Source of the DNA: Methanobacteriaceae archaeon UBA349
GTDB lineage: Archaea > Methanobacteriota > Methanobacteria > Methanobacteriales > Methanobacteriaceae
Reading direction: 5' to 3'
Assembly: GCA_002509745.1 (NCBI GenBank)
Contig: DAWK01000063.1
Coordinates: 23,121-69,915 of the forward strand
Length of the DNA stretch: 46,795 nt
Shown: positions 9,460 to 17,318 of the stretch, piece after piece
How positions within the stretch are numbered: position 1 is the stretch's first letter
How the letters are laid out: the number at the start of each line of letters is the position of its first letter
Translations under genes and position numbers: made by a program
The notes under the pieces: model-generated
Database searches by the model: none
Seen by the model: the letters and a program-made list of their open reading frames with translations, nothing else
Told to the model about the DNA's origin: nothing

Positions 9460-10269
9460 ATGGTTACCAGTGAAGAAATTAGAAGAAAATTGGAAGAGAA
9501 AAAAAGAGCTAAAGTGGGAGGTTCTACCCCTACTAGATCACCAGGCCAAACTCCGACTTCTAAGTCGGCTGTTTCACCACCTAAATCTCCTGGTTCTGGT
9601 CTGCCACGACCAAAAGCACCTCCAGTGAGAAAAATTGAAGTGCCAGAACCTGAAGCAGAACCGATTGTGAATGCTCCTGAAATAGAAGCAGAAGAGCCTT
9701 CTACTGTAGAAGAAGTAGTAAAACATTGCCCTAATTGTGATGTGGATTATTCCAATGACACTAATTTCTGCCCAGATTGTGGATCTAAATTAGAAGACGT
9801 GGTAGAAGAAGTTGTAGAAGACATTCCTGAAGAAGAAGTTGTAGAAGAAGTTTCCACAGAAGAAACTCCAGAAGAACCAGGAATGGTAGTAGTACGGCCC
9901 GAAGACATCCCTTTAAACACAGCCACTTTTGCTGATGACATTGTGGTAGTAACCTCTAATTTTGTTCCTGGATTTAAGGCCGTAGAAACCTTAGGGTTTG
10001 TATATGGTCTAACTGTGCGAAGTCGAGGTGTAGGTGGCCAAATAGGTGCTGGAATAAGGTCCATGTTTGGTGGGGAAATAAAAGAGTACGTTCAAATGAT
10101 GGAAGAAAGCCGTAACCAGGCCCTGGAGCGTATGATTGAACATGCCCGTAGTATGGGGGCCAATGCCATTATCAGTTCCCGATTTGATTCAGATCAGATT
10201 TCTGATATAATGCAAGAGATTTTGGCCTATGGTACGGCTGTTATTATTGAGGAAGAAGATTCTCAATAA
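9460..10269 (+). CDS. Zinc-ribbon plus YbjQ/UPF0145 domain protein
   Basis: This 269-residue protein starts with a basic helix (SEEIRRKLEEKKRAK), then a proline/serine-rich linker, a C-P-N-C...C-P-D-C zinc ribbon (about 88-110), a very acidic linker of repeated V-V-E-E units, and a C-terminal YbjQ (UPF0145) domain (about 145-269). That domain shows TSNFVPGFKAVETLGFVYG, a membrane-free core, and ARSMGANAIISSRFD followed by YGTAVII. UPF0145 proteins form pentamers and are of unknown function; they are sometimes labelled heavy-metal-binding. The ATG at 9460 follows GGGAG; a TTG at 9445 has no such signal. Two more UPF0145-domain genes lie at 23218 and 23581. T-rich sequence after the stop could end transcription. 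Confidence 0.85.
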   Translation: MVTSEEIRRKLEEKKRAKVGGSTPTRSPGQTPTSKSAVSPPKSPGSGLPRPKAPPVRKIEVPEPEAEPIVNAPEIEAEEPSTVEEVVKHCPNCDVDYSNDTNFCPDCGSKLEDVVEEVVEDIPEEEVVEEVSTEETPEEPGMVVVRPEDIPLNTATFADDIVVVTSNFVPGFKAVETLGFVYGLTVRSRGVGGQIGAGIRSMFGGEIKEYVQMMEESRNQALERMIEHARSMGANAIISSRFDSDQISDIMQEILAYGTAVIIEEEDSQ

Positions 10270-10297
10270 TTATTTTTTATTTTTTTATTTTTAGATT
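10270..10297 (+). terminator. Oligo-T archaeal-type terminator
   Basis: Right after the TAA of the zinc-ribbon/YbjQ gene come three T runs of five to seven bases separated by single A residues. Archaeal RNA polymerase stops efficiently at such tracts without a hairpin. Placement is good but the background is T-rich. Confidence 0.45.
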
Positions 10298-10556
10298 ATT
10301 CCAATTCTTCTTCTGATTTTTTTAAATTTTTTAATACCTAAATTATTATATGTTATTTCATCATTCTATTTCGGCAACCATGTATGTAATAACATGTGAA
10401 CATTAGATCCAATTAGAATGAAATAAATCTATCAGATCTTGGATTTGTAATTTACTTAAAATTTTCTATTTTATAATAATAACAAATAATAAAAGTAATA
10501 TTGGATTATAATAGCACATAAATGTTTATTTAAATAAAGTAATATGGGGCTTTAAA

Positions 10557-10730
10557 ATGAGTGTGCTAGAGGATATATTGGAAGAATTCTTTAAAGAATT
10601 GAATGATGATGATAAAGTTCCTAATGAACTTATAGATAGCATGAAAAGTTTAATTGAAAATGACGATTTTTCTTCTGAAAATTTATTAGAAATATTGGAA
10701 AGTAGTGACTTAAATGGTTCTGAAGATTAA
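10557..10730 (+). CDS. Small acidic protein upstream of SMC-like ATPase
   Basis: This is a 57-residue, very acidic protein (many D and E) built of short amphipathic helices, with leucine-rich units such as L-E-D-I-L-E-E and L-L-E-I-L-E. I do not recognise a family. It is supported by an ATG with a purine-rich ATGGGGC region upstream, by its codon pattern, and by its 17-base overlap (10714-10730) with the following ATPase gene, which points to translational coupling. Small adaptor proteins often precede SMC-like ATPases in multi-component defence systems, so it may be an adaptor or a regulator that restrains the ATPase; this is inference. Confidence 0.65.
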   Translation: MSVLEDILEEFFKELNDDDKVPNELIDSMKSLIENDDFSSENLLEILESSDLNGSED

Positions 10731-13080
10731 AAAAATGCATATTAAAGCATTTAGGGGTATAAAAGATAGTGAAATTTTACTAAACGAAAAATCTCTTTTG
10801 ATTTGTGGTGAGAATGGCACTGGAAAAAGTTCAATTGTAGATTCTATAGAATTTTTCTTTAAAGGAAAAGTTTCTACATTAAAAGGAAGTGGAATAACTT
10901 TTAATCGGCATGGACCGCACACTAATCATACACAGGAGGATATAAAAGTTGATTTAACTTTTACAGCAGAAAATACTCTTACTAGAACACATAATTCATT
11001 TAGTCCAATACCATCTAATTATAAAAAGTATTTTAATGTATCACAAGATGGTGTATTCATTTTACGTAGAAAGCAACTTCTTTCATTTATTGATAACACT
11101 CCTTCGGAACGTTTTAATGTCATTAGTGGATTTATGGGAATAGATTATTTAGATAAAATTGAAAAAGCAATGAAAGAATCTGTTTATGACTTAAAAAAAG
11201 GAGTAGATGAGAAGGAAACAGGCATCCAAAAAATTTTGAATAATATATCTGAGATTGTTGGAAAAGTAATAACTAGTGAAAAAGAAATTTTACCAAGTTT
11301 AAATGAACTATTTAAGAAACATGGTTTGCCTGAACTAACTTCTTTCGAAAAAGCACCCGAACATAGTGCAAAAATGTTTTCAATTGTCAAAGAAGACTCT
11401 GATAACTTACAAAATATTATTATTCTTAAAGAAATTCGAGAAAAAACTGAAAATAAAGTTGAAACCGATTCACACTCGAAAATAAAGGATTTCAATATTA
11501 AATTAAATGATCTTCTGAAAGAAAACATGAAAGAAAACATGTCTTTAAAATTGTTGCTTGAAAGCGGGAAAGATGCATTAGAAATAGACAAATTAGAGAA
11601 TAAATGTCCATTGTGTGAAGAAAAAGTTGATAAAAAAGATTTAATATCTAAAATCGAAGAAAGATTGCAATCTTTTGAGAAAACTTCGGAAGACTTCTTA
11701 AAATTGAAAGAAGAACTAAAATCAATTAGTGATGAAATAAGTAACCTGATTAATCATGGTAATGATATTCTAAATCAAATAGAAAGATTTGATGAATTTA
11801 AAGATGATGAAACAAATTTAAAAGAAAAAATAGATTATTTAGTTAATTTTCAAAAACAGCTGAAATCAGTTTTAGATAAAAATGATCAAATATTGATTAA
11901 TGATTTTAATACTATCTTAGATGATTTTTCAGATATTTTAATAAATATAAACAAAAAGACTGAAGAATTAATTTCTAAAATTAAAATTACCGACGATGAA
12001 AAAAAATTCTTAGATCTATTAGAAGTGCTTGCAGTTGCAATAAGTAAAATCAAAGATATAACTGAGTATAATGATAATTTGAAAGAACTAAAATCTCGAT
12101 TAGAACTAATAGATAATATTTACAATTCTTTTATTGAATTGAAGAAAAGTAAAATTCAGTCCATTTTTGATTCTATACAATCTGATATTCAAGATTTTTA
12201 TTCATTACTCCATCCCAAAGAGCCCCATAATAATATAGAATTAAAAATAGTTAGGAACGCAAGTGCTGAACTTAAAATAACTTCTTTTAGTCGTGAAAAT
12301 CAAGACCCTCGAGCTCTAACTAGTGAGGGGCACCTTGATTCATTAGGTTTATGTATTTTTCTTGCTTTAGTGAATAAATTTAATAAAGATTGCTCTTTGA
12401 TAGTGCTTGATGATATTGTAACTACAGTGGATTCAGCCCATAGACAGATGATATGTAAATTGCTATTTACACAATTTAAAAAGAAACAATTTATTATAAC
12501 TACTCATGAAAATTTATGGTATCAACAGTTATTCAAATCACAACAAGTTTTTGGAGTTAATTTTGAAAATTATATTATTTCTAATTGGACAGTTGATGAT
12601 GGACCTGATTTAAAACCTTATAAAATTAATTTAGATAGAATATATGAGAAAATTTCATCTGGTGACTTATCTTGTGCTGGAAATGAAAGTAGACAATACC
12701 TTGAATGGGTTTTAGAAGAGATTTGTAAGTCTATCGATGCAGAAGTCCTAATGAAAGAGAGATATACTGCAGGTGACCTCATGAGTCCTGTCAGAGGCCA
12801 GCTGAAAGAAATAATAGCTGATCCAGATATTAAGAAAGAAATAAAAGATGCTTTTAGAGAATTAGAAAATAACAGTATAATGGGTAATATTCTTTCACAT
12901 AATAACTTATTTGCAGGGAATGTTTCAGCAACAGAAGTTAAAAGATTTGTTGAATCAGTTAAGAAAATACATGATTTAATGACATGCCCGTCTTGTGGAA
13001 AATTCATTCAATATCATGAAAGAGCAGGAATTCTTAAATGCCCTAAAAAATGTCCAGATTCAGTTATAATTTCTAATTAA
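10714..13080 (+). CDS. SMC/Rad50-like coiled-coil ATPase with C-terminal zinc ribbon
   Basis: This 788-residue ABC-type ATPase has Walker A C-G-E-N-G-T-G-K-S-S (31-40), long coiled coils, and a hook-like C-P-L-C (C298, C301) midway. A signature-like region precedes Walker B L-I-V-L-D-D (562-567) and an H-loop ITTHEN. A C-terminal extension of about 170 residues ends in a zinc ribbon (C758, C761, C776, C780). The Rad50-like head usually binds DNA ends or nucleic acid; the extension could be an effector or docking domain. It resembles ATPases of defence systems (Lamassu LmuB, RloC, ABC-3C), but I cannot assign it to any: no LmuA-type nuclease is adjacent and I see no clear anticodon-nuclease motif. 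It overlaps the upstream 57-residue gene. Nucleotide composition is more AT-rich than neighbouring housekeeping genes, as expected for an acquired gene. Confidence 0.8.
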   Translation: MVLKIKKMHIKAFRGIKDSEILLNEKSLLICGENGTGKSSIVDSIEFFFKGKVSTLKGSGITFNRHGPHTNHTQEDIKVDLTFTAENTLTRTHNSFSPIPSNYKKYFNVSQDGVFILRRKQLLSFIDNTPSERFNVISGFMGIDYLDKIEKAMKESVYDLKKGVDEKETGIQKILNNISEIVGKVITSEKEILPSLNELFKKHGLPELTSFEKAPEHSAKMFSIVKEDSDNLQNIIILKEIREKTENKVETDSHSKIKDFNIKLNDLLKENMKENMSLKLLLESGKDALEIDKLENKCPLCEEKVDKKDLISKIEERLQSFEKTSEDFLKLKEELKSISDEISNLINHGNDILNQIERFDEFKDDETNLKEKIDYLVNFQKQLKSVLDKNDQILINDFNTILDDFSDILININKKTEELISKIKITDDEKKFLDLLEVLAVAISKIKDITEYNDNLKELKSRLELIDNIYNSFIELKKSKIQSIFDSIQSDIQDFYSLLHPKEPHNNIELKIVRNASAELKITSFSRENQDPRALTSEGHLDSLGLCIFLALVNKFNKDCSLIVLDDIVTTVDSAHRQMICKLLFTQFKKKQFIITTHENLWYQQLFKSQQVFGVNFENYIISNWTVDDGPDLKPYKINLDRIYEKISSGDLSCAGNESRQYLEWVLEEICKSIDAEVLMKERYTAGDLMSPVRGQLKEIIADPDIKKEIKDAFRELENNSIMGNILSHNNLFAGNVSATEVKRFVESVKKIHDLMTCPSCGKFIQYHERAGILKCPKKCPDSVIISN

Positions 13081-13314
13081 TGCATTGAATTTTCTAAAGA
13101 AATAGAATGCTATATTTCCAAAAGATTATCATATAATAAATAATAACGACTTAAAAATTATTGTTGAAGGTTATTAGTCCAAGAGAAGACTGAATGGTGA
13201 AAATTATATTACTCGCTGTAGAGAGTGGTTAGAGATACCATGCAGGAAATTAGACCACCACTTCTTGAAAATTCTTTACTATAAAGAATGTTATTTAATA
13301 TAATATGACTAATT

Positions 13315-14451
13315 ATGAACTATTTAAATAACTTCTCGGGAGATGTAAATATATTAACGGATAGTATGCGTCAGATAGCTGAGAAAATCGCTGAACTTTC
13401 AGAAAGGGAAATTGGTGAACCTAATATTAAAGAGTTTAAACCGGATAAATTAGATAAAAATCGTTTTTACGAAATTCCGTCAACCCATACATCGAGAAAA
13501 ATTGCTTGTATTGATGGAGGAAATCAAGAACTTCTTACAACACCTGAATTTTCTGCTCAATTAAATAGGGTTTATTTTAATATTTTTAAAGATAAAAAAA
13601 GAGTTCCCATAGAATCGGATATTCCTCAGAAAATTGAATTTTTATCATTGACAACGACGAAATTTGGTAAGAACAAAATTTACTTTGAAACTTCTATTTC
13701 ACCGATTGATGATGAGTTCAATGAATATTTACCTAATGAAACTAAGTTAACCAGCAGTGAAGTTGATGAAAAAGTCAGTGCGACTTCAAAAGAAGGTATG
13801 GAACGTGTAGCTTCAAAAGCTCGTCGGTGTACTGAATGGATTATTGCAAAACGTTTGTTGGATATGGAATTAGATAGTGGAGATATTATAATTAGGGATG
13901 GATCTTTGCAAGTAGGCCATAGCCGAGAGAATGAATATGTAAACAAATTATTTAATAAAGCTATTGATGATGGAATTATTTTAACTGGCCTTTCAAAAAC
14001 ATGTAGATTAACCACTACAACACAATTATCTATTATTGCTGCTATTCAAAGGTTATCTAGGGAAACTAAACTTAAATCTAGCAAATGGGTTTATTATCCT
14101 ATTGCTGAAATGAAAAAGAGTGAACCTAAGCCGTTGATGATGGTGGTTAAAATGAGCAAATTTGCTTATTCGCCATTTAGATTTGAAATGTTGAATAAAC
14201 AAGCTAATGAACTAGGGCGGAATTCTATTTTGGATATTATTTCTTCCATTGCAAAACAATCAAATGATCTGTCATTGCCAGGGTATCCTTATGGCCTTTT
14301 TGACGCTGATAGGTGGGCTAGGGTAACTAATGAAGAAATTGAATCATACAAAACACGTTTTTATTCAGAGATATCTAAAACTGGAATATGGGATGATTTA
14401 AAATATAATATTAGAGCTATTGATCTTCATGATAAATTAGATTCTATGTAG
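13315..14451 (+). CDS. nurA: NurA-domain 5'-3' nuclease
   Basis: This 378-residue protein has NurA family features. An N-terminal helical region is followed by the RNase H-like core beginning I-A-C-I-D-G-G (D67). A second acidic motif, I-I-I-R-D-G-S-L (D195), follows at the usual distance, and the C-terminal motif DADRWARVTNEE (D330/D332) completes the metal site. NurA is a Mn-dependent nuclease that works with the HerA translocase and Mre11-Rad50 to resect double-strand breaks. It opens a four-gene operon and is separated from herA by nine bases. A 7-bp hairpin (13271-13289) lies in the leader. Confidence 0.88.
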   Translation: MNYLNNFSGDVNILTDSMRQIAEKIAELSEREIGEPNIKEFKPDKLDKNRFYEIPSTHTSRKIACIDGGNQELLTTPEFSAQLNRVYFNIFKDKKRVPIESDIPQKIEFLSLTTTKFGKNKIYFETSISPIDDEFNEYLPNETKLTSSEVDEKVSATSKEGMERVASKARRCTEWIIAKRLLDMELDSGDIIIRDGSLQVGHSRENEYVNKLFNKAIDDGIILTGLSKTCRLTTTTQLSIIAAIQRLSRETKLKSSKWVYYPIAEMKKSEPKPLMMVVKMSKFAYSPFRFEMLNKQANELGRNSILDIISSIAKQSNDLSLPGYPYGLFDADRWARVTNEEIESYKTRFYSEISKTGIWDDLKYNIRAIDLHDKLDSM

Positions 14452-14460
14452 GTGATTTAA

Positions 14461-16035
14461 TTGGATAAAATTGGTCAAATTGTAGGTGGCGGATTAAATA
14501 ACATTTATATAAGGGGAAAAAGTGGAGAAAAATTGGAACTAGGAGATCTTTTAGTTTCAGAATCTAAAAATAAAGATAAAAATTCTATTATCTTCCAAGT
14601 TAAAGATATTGAATATAAAAGTCAATTATCCGCATCAACTCATGAAATGGTTTCTGGATTAGAACTTGAGGGATTTGGGGCTGGTTTAAACTGGATGGAA
14701 CCCGAATTAAGGAATTATGTTGTTGCAAAAGCTAAACCGTTACTTGAAGTTGGAAAAGATGGAAATATCAAAAGCCCAAAAAAACTTCCTGATTTTTTTA
14801 ATTATGTAAGGATTATTAATAGTGATGATCTTGGATTTTTAGAAACAAAGGATTCTAATGATTACTTACATTTAGGAAAAGTTAGAAGTGGTTCTGAACA
14901 GTTAGATGTAGATGTATCTATTGATGCAACCAAAGCGTTAACTCATCACATGTTAATACCTGCAACTACTGGTAGGGGGAAGAGTAATCTGGTAAAAGTG
15001 ATTCTATGGGGATTAATAGAATCTGAAAATACTGGAATTTTAGTTTTAGATCCTCACAATGAATATTATGGTGATACAATTAATAAAGGATTAAGAGATC
15101 ACCCTGAAAGTCAAGATATGTTAGATTATTATTCTGTTAATTCTGATGCGATGGGAGAATCATTGATTATTAGTGTCAAAAATATCAGGCCAGAAAATTT
15201 TAATGGTATATTTTCCTTTACTTCAGCACAATCAGATGCTATGTATGCATTATATAATCATTTTAGAGAAGATTGGATCTTAAAAATTATTGAAGGTATT
15301 GATTCCAATACTTTAAGCAAAATTAGAGTTAGAGCAGAAACTATTAATGTTATTGAGCGAAAATTGGATAGATATATTGGTATTTACTTAAAAGATGATA
15401 AAATACGATTTAGAAGCAATATTTTCAAGGGTGAAGAAGGTATTAATACAATTGAAAATATCATTAATTCTCTTGAAGAAGGGAAAATTGTTATTATTGA
15501 TACTTCTAAATTAAGCGATTCGGAAGAGCTATTTATTGGAAGTATAATTTCAGGAAGAGTTTTAAATAAATATAAAAATTTCAATAGTTCTGAATTGGAA
15601 AATAAGCCAGTTATAAGTATAGTTATTGAAGAAGCTCCTAGGGTATTAGGTAAAGACGCTTTTCAGGGACAAATGAATATTTATAGTACAATAGCTAAAG
15701 AAGGAAGAAAATTTAAAATTGGATTAATTGCCATAACTCAGCTTGCAAGTGTTATTCCTCGTCCTATATTAGCTAATATGAATACTAAAATTATTTTAGG
15801 AAATGAAATGAATGTTGAAAGATCTGCTTTAATAGATAGTGCAGCACAAGATCTTTCTGAAGATAATAGGATTATTGCGAGTTTGGATAAGGGTCAAGCT
15901 ATTGTAAGTAGTGTTTTCACTAAATTTGCTATCCCTATTCAAATTCCTTTTTTTGATGAATATGTGGATGAATATCTTAAAAATAATCCTCCAAGAAAGA
16001 GAGTTACAGGAAAAATTGGTTTGGTAGGTACATAA
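14461..16035 (+). CDS. herA: HerA-type bipolar DNA translocase ATPase
   Basis: This 524-residue HerA/FtsK-like ATPase has an N-terminal HAS-barrel (about 1-110), Walker [11 protein letters not shown] (about 167-176), Walker B-like I-L-V-L-D-P-H-N-E (D197), a catalytic region [14 protein letters not shown], a sensor [12 protein letters not shown] and the C-terminal arm. It forms a hexameric motor that drives NurA in end resection. The TTG at 14461 sits behind GGTGAT, six bases away. Its stop overlaps the mre11 ATG by one base, so the operon is tight. HerA-NurA pairs also occur in anti-phage systems, which fits the accessory look of this region. Confidence 0.9.
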   Translation: MDKIGQIVGGGLNNIYIRGKSGEKLELGDLLVSESKNKDKNSIIFQVKDIEYKSQLSASTHEMVSGLELEGFGAGLNWMEPELRNYVVAKAKPLLEVGKDGNIKSPKKLPDFFNYVRIINSDDLGFLETKDSNDYLHLGKVRSGSEQLDVDVSIDATKALTHHMLIPATTGRGKSNLVKVILWGLIESENTGILVLDPHNEYYGDTINKGLRDHPESQDMLDYYSVNSDAMGESLIISVKNIRPENFNGIFSFTSAQSDAMYALYNHFREDWILKIIEGIDSNTLSKIRVRAETINVIERKLDRYIGIYLKDDKIRFRSNIFKGEEGINTIENIINSLEEGKIVIIDTSKLSDSEELFIGSIISGRVLNKYKNFNSSELENKPVISIVIEEAPRVLGKDAFQGQMNIYSTIAKEGRKFKIGLIAITQLASVIPRPILANMNTKIILGNEMNVERSALIDSAAQDLSEDNRIIASLDKGQAIVSSVFTKFAIPIQIPFFDEYVDEYLKNNPPRKRVTGKIGLVGT

Positions 16036-17318
16036 TGTATAAGTTTGCTCATTTGGCTGATTGTCATTTAGGTTTTCAAAAACTAGCAGAATTAAAAGAA
16101 TTAGAATTTAAAGCTTTTAATGATGCATTGGATATATGTGTTCAAGAAAAAGTTGATTTCATAATCATTGCTGGGGATCTTTTCCATTCTAATCTTCCAG
16201 ACATGAATGTTGTAAAAAAAACTGTTGCAAAACTAAGGGAAATAAATGAAAAGAATATTCCTATCTATATGAGTTATGGTAGTCATGATTTTAGTCCTAA
16301 TGCTACTTCTATTATAGATATAATTACAGAAAGCGGCCTTTTAAAAAATATTTATACTCCGGAAATTGTTGAATTGGATGATGGTAACCAAAAAATTGGA
16401 TTGAGATTTACTACTGATGAAAAAACTCAATGTAAATTAACTGGAATCATTGGAAGAAAAATCGGTCTTGAAGAAGATATTTTTGAATTACTAGATATTG
16501 ATAGTTTAGAAAATGAAAATGGTTTCAAAATTTTTGTTTTTCATACTTCTATTACGGAATTAATGGATAAATCGTTGTCTAAGATAGTAGATAGTATTTC
16601 AATAAATAAATTTCCAAAAGGTTTTAATTATTATGCCGGAGGCCATATTCACAAAAAAATTTTTACTGAGTCCGTTGAAGGTAGAGGCCCGGTTATTTAC
16701 CCCGGTTCCCTTTTTTCAGGATATCCCCGAGATTTTGAGATTAGTGCTAAAGGTGAAAAAAGAGGGTTCTTCATAACTGAATTTGAAAATGATATAATCG
16801 ATATAAAGTTTCATGAGATTAAAGTGGCTGAATATGAATTTATTTTATTGAGTGTTAATGATGAAACATCTTATCAGTTCTATGATCGGGTATTGAATGA
16901 AGTTCAGGAAATAGATGTGAATAATAAAATTGTTATTTTAAAGCTTGAGGGAGAACTCTCAGGTGGTAAAACATCTGATATAAATCTTTTCGATATTAGA
17001 AAAACTTTGAATGAAAATGGGGCGTTTAGTGTTAATATTAATCATCATAGTCTAAAATCTAAAGAATTTTCTAATATAACTACTAAAGGTGAAAATAAGG
17101 CTGAAATTGAAGAAAATATTCTTAGAGAGAATATTGGAACAGTCAATATTAACATTGAAAACTTAAAAGGCGATAAAGGCGCTCAAAAAGCATATGAACT
17201 TGTTAATATATTAAGACATGACTCAAAACTTAATGAAAAAAAACAGGATTATAAAAATAGAATTATTAAAGATGCTTTAAATCTTTTAGATGTTGAGGTG
17301 TTGCCTGATGATATTTAA
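16035..17318 (+). CDS. mre11: Mre11/SbcD-type exonuclease
   Basis: This 427-residue calcineurin-like phosphoesterase has motifs in order: A-D-C-H-L-G (D9, H11), I-I-A-G-D-L-F-H, Y-G-S-H-D-F, V-F-H-T-S, and G-G-H-I-H, then the capping segment PVIYPGSLFSGYPRDFE. The third motif reads G-S-H-D where most Mre11 proteins have G-N-H-D, so a usual metal-binding Asn is Ser here; some archaeal relatives may share this. With Rad50 it cuts and resects DNA ends. The C-terminal part (about 320-427) is the Rad50-binding region, presumed. It overlaps herA by one base and the chosen rad50 start by 11 bases. Confidence 0.9.
   Translation: MYKFAHLADCHLGFQKLAELKELEFKAFNDALDICVQEKVDFIIIAGDLFHSNLPDMNVVKKTVAKLREINEKNIPIYMSYGSHDFSPNATSIIDIITESGLLKNIYTPEIVELDDGNQKIGLRFTTDEKTQCKLTGIIGRKIGLEEDIFELLDIDSLENENGFKIFVFHTSITELMDKSLSKIVDSISINKFPKGFNYYAGGHIHKKIFTESVEGRGPVIYPGSLFSGYPRDFEISAKGEKRGFFITEFENDIIDIKFHEIKVAEYEFILLSVNDETSYQFYDRVLNEVQEIDVNNKIVILKLEGELSGGKTSDINLFDIRKTLNENGAFSVNINHHSLKSKEFSNITTKGENKAEIEENILRENIGTVNINIENLKGDKGAQKAYELVNILRHDSKLNEKKQDYKNRIIKDALNLLDVEVLPDDI

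Noticed and set aside
10340..10450. Inverted repeats as an integration boundary left of the 57-residue gene
   Set aside because: Only short imperfect matches (for example CATGT/ACATG) were seen; no attachment-site duplication was found at the right side.
10714..13080. Calling the SMC-like ATPase Lamassu LmuB or RloC
   Set aside because: No LmuA/LmuC neighbour and no clear anticodon-nuclease motif; only general features are shared.
13145..13270. A tRNA or C/D-box RNA in the gap before nurA
   Set aside because: No acceptor stem or T-loop sequence, and no proper C and D boxes; only weak stems are present.
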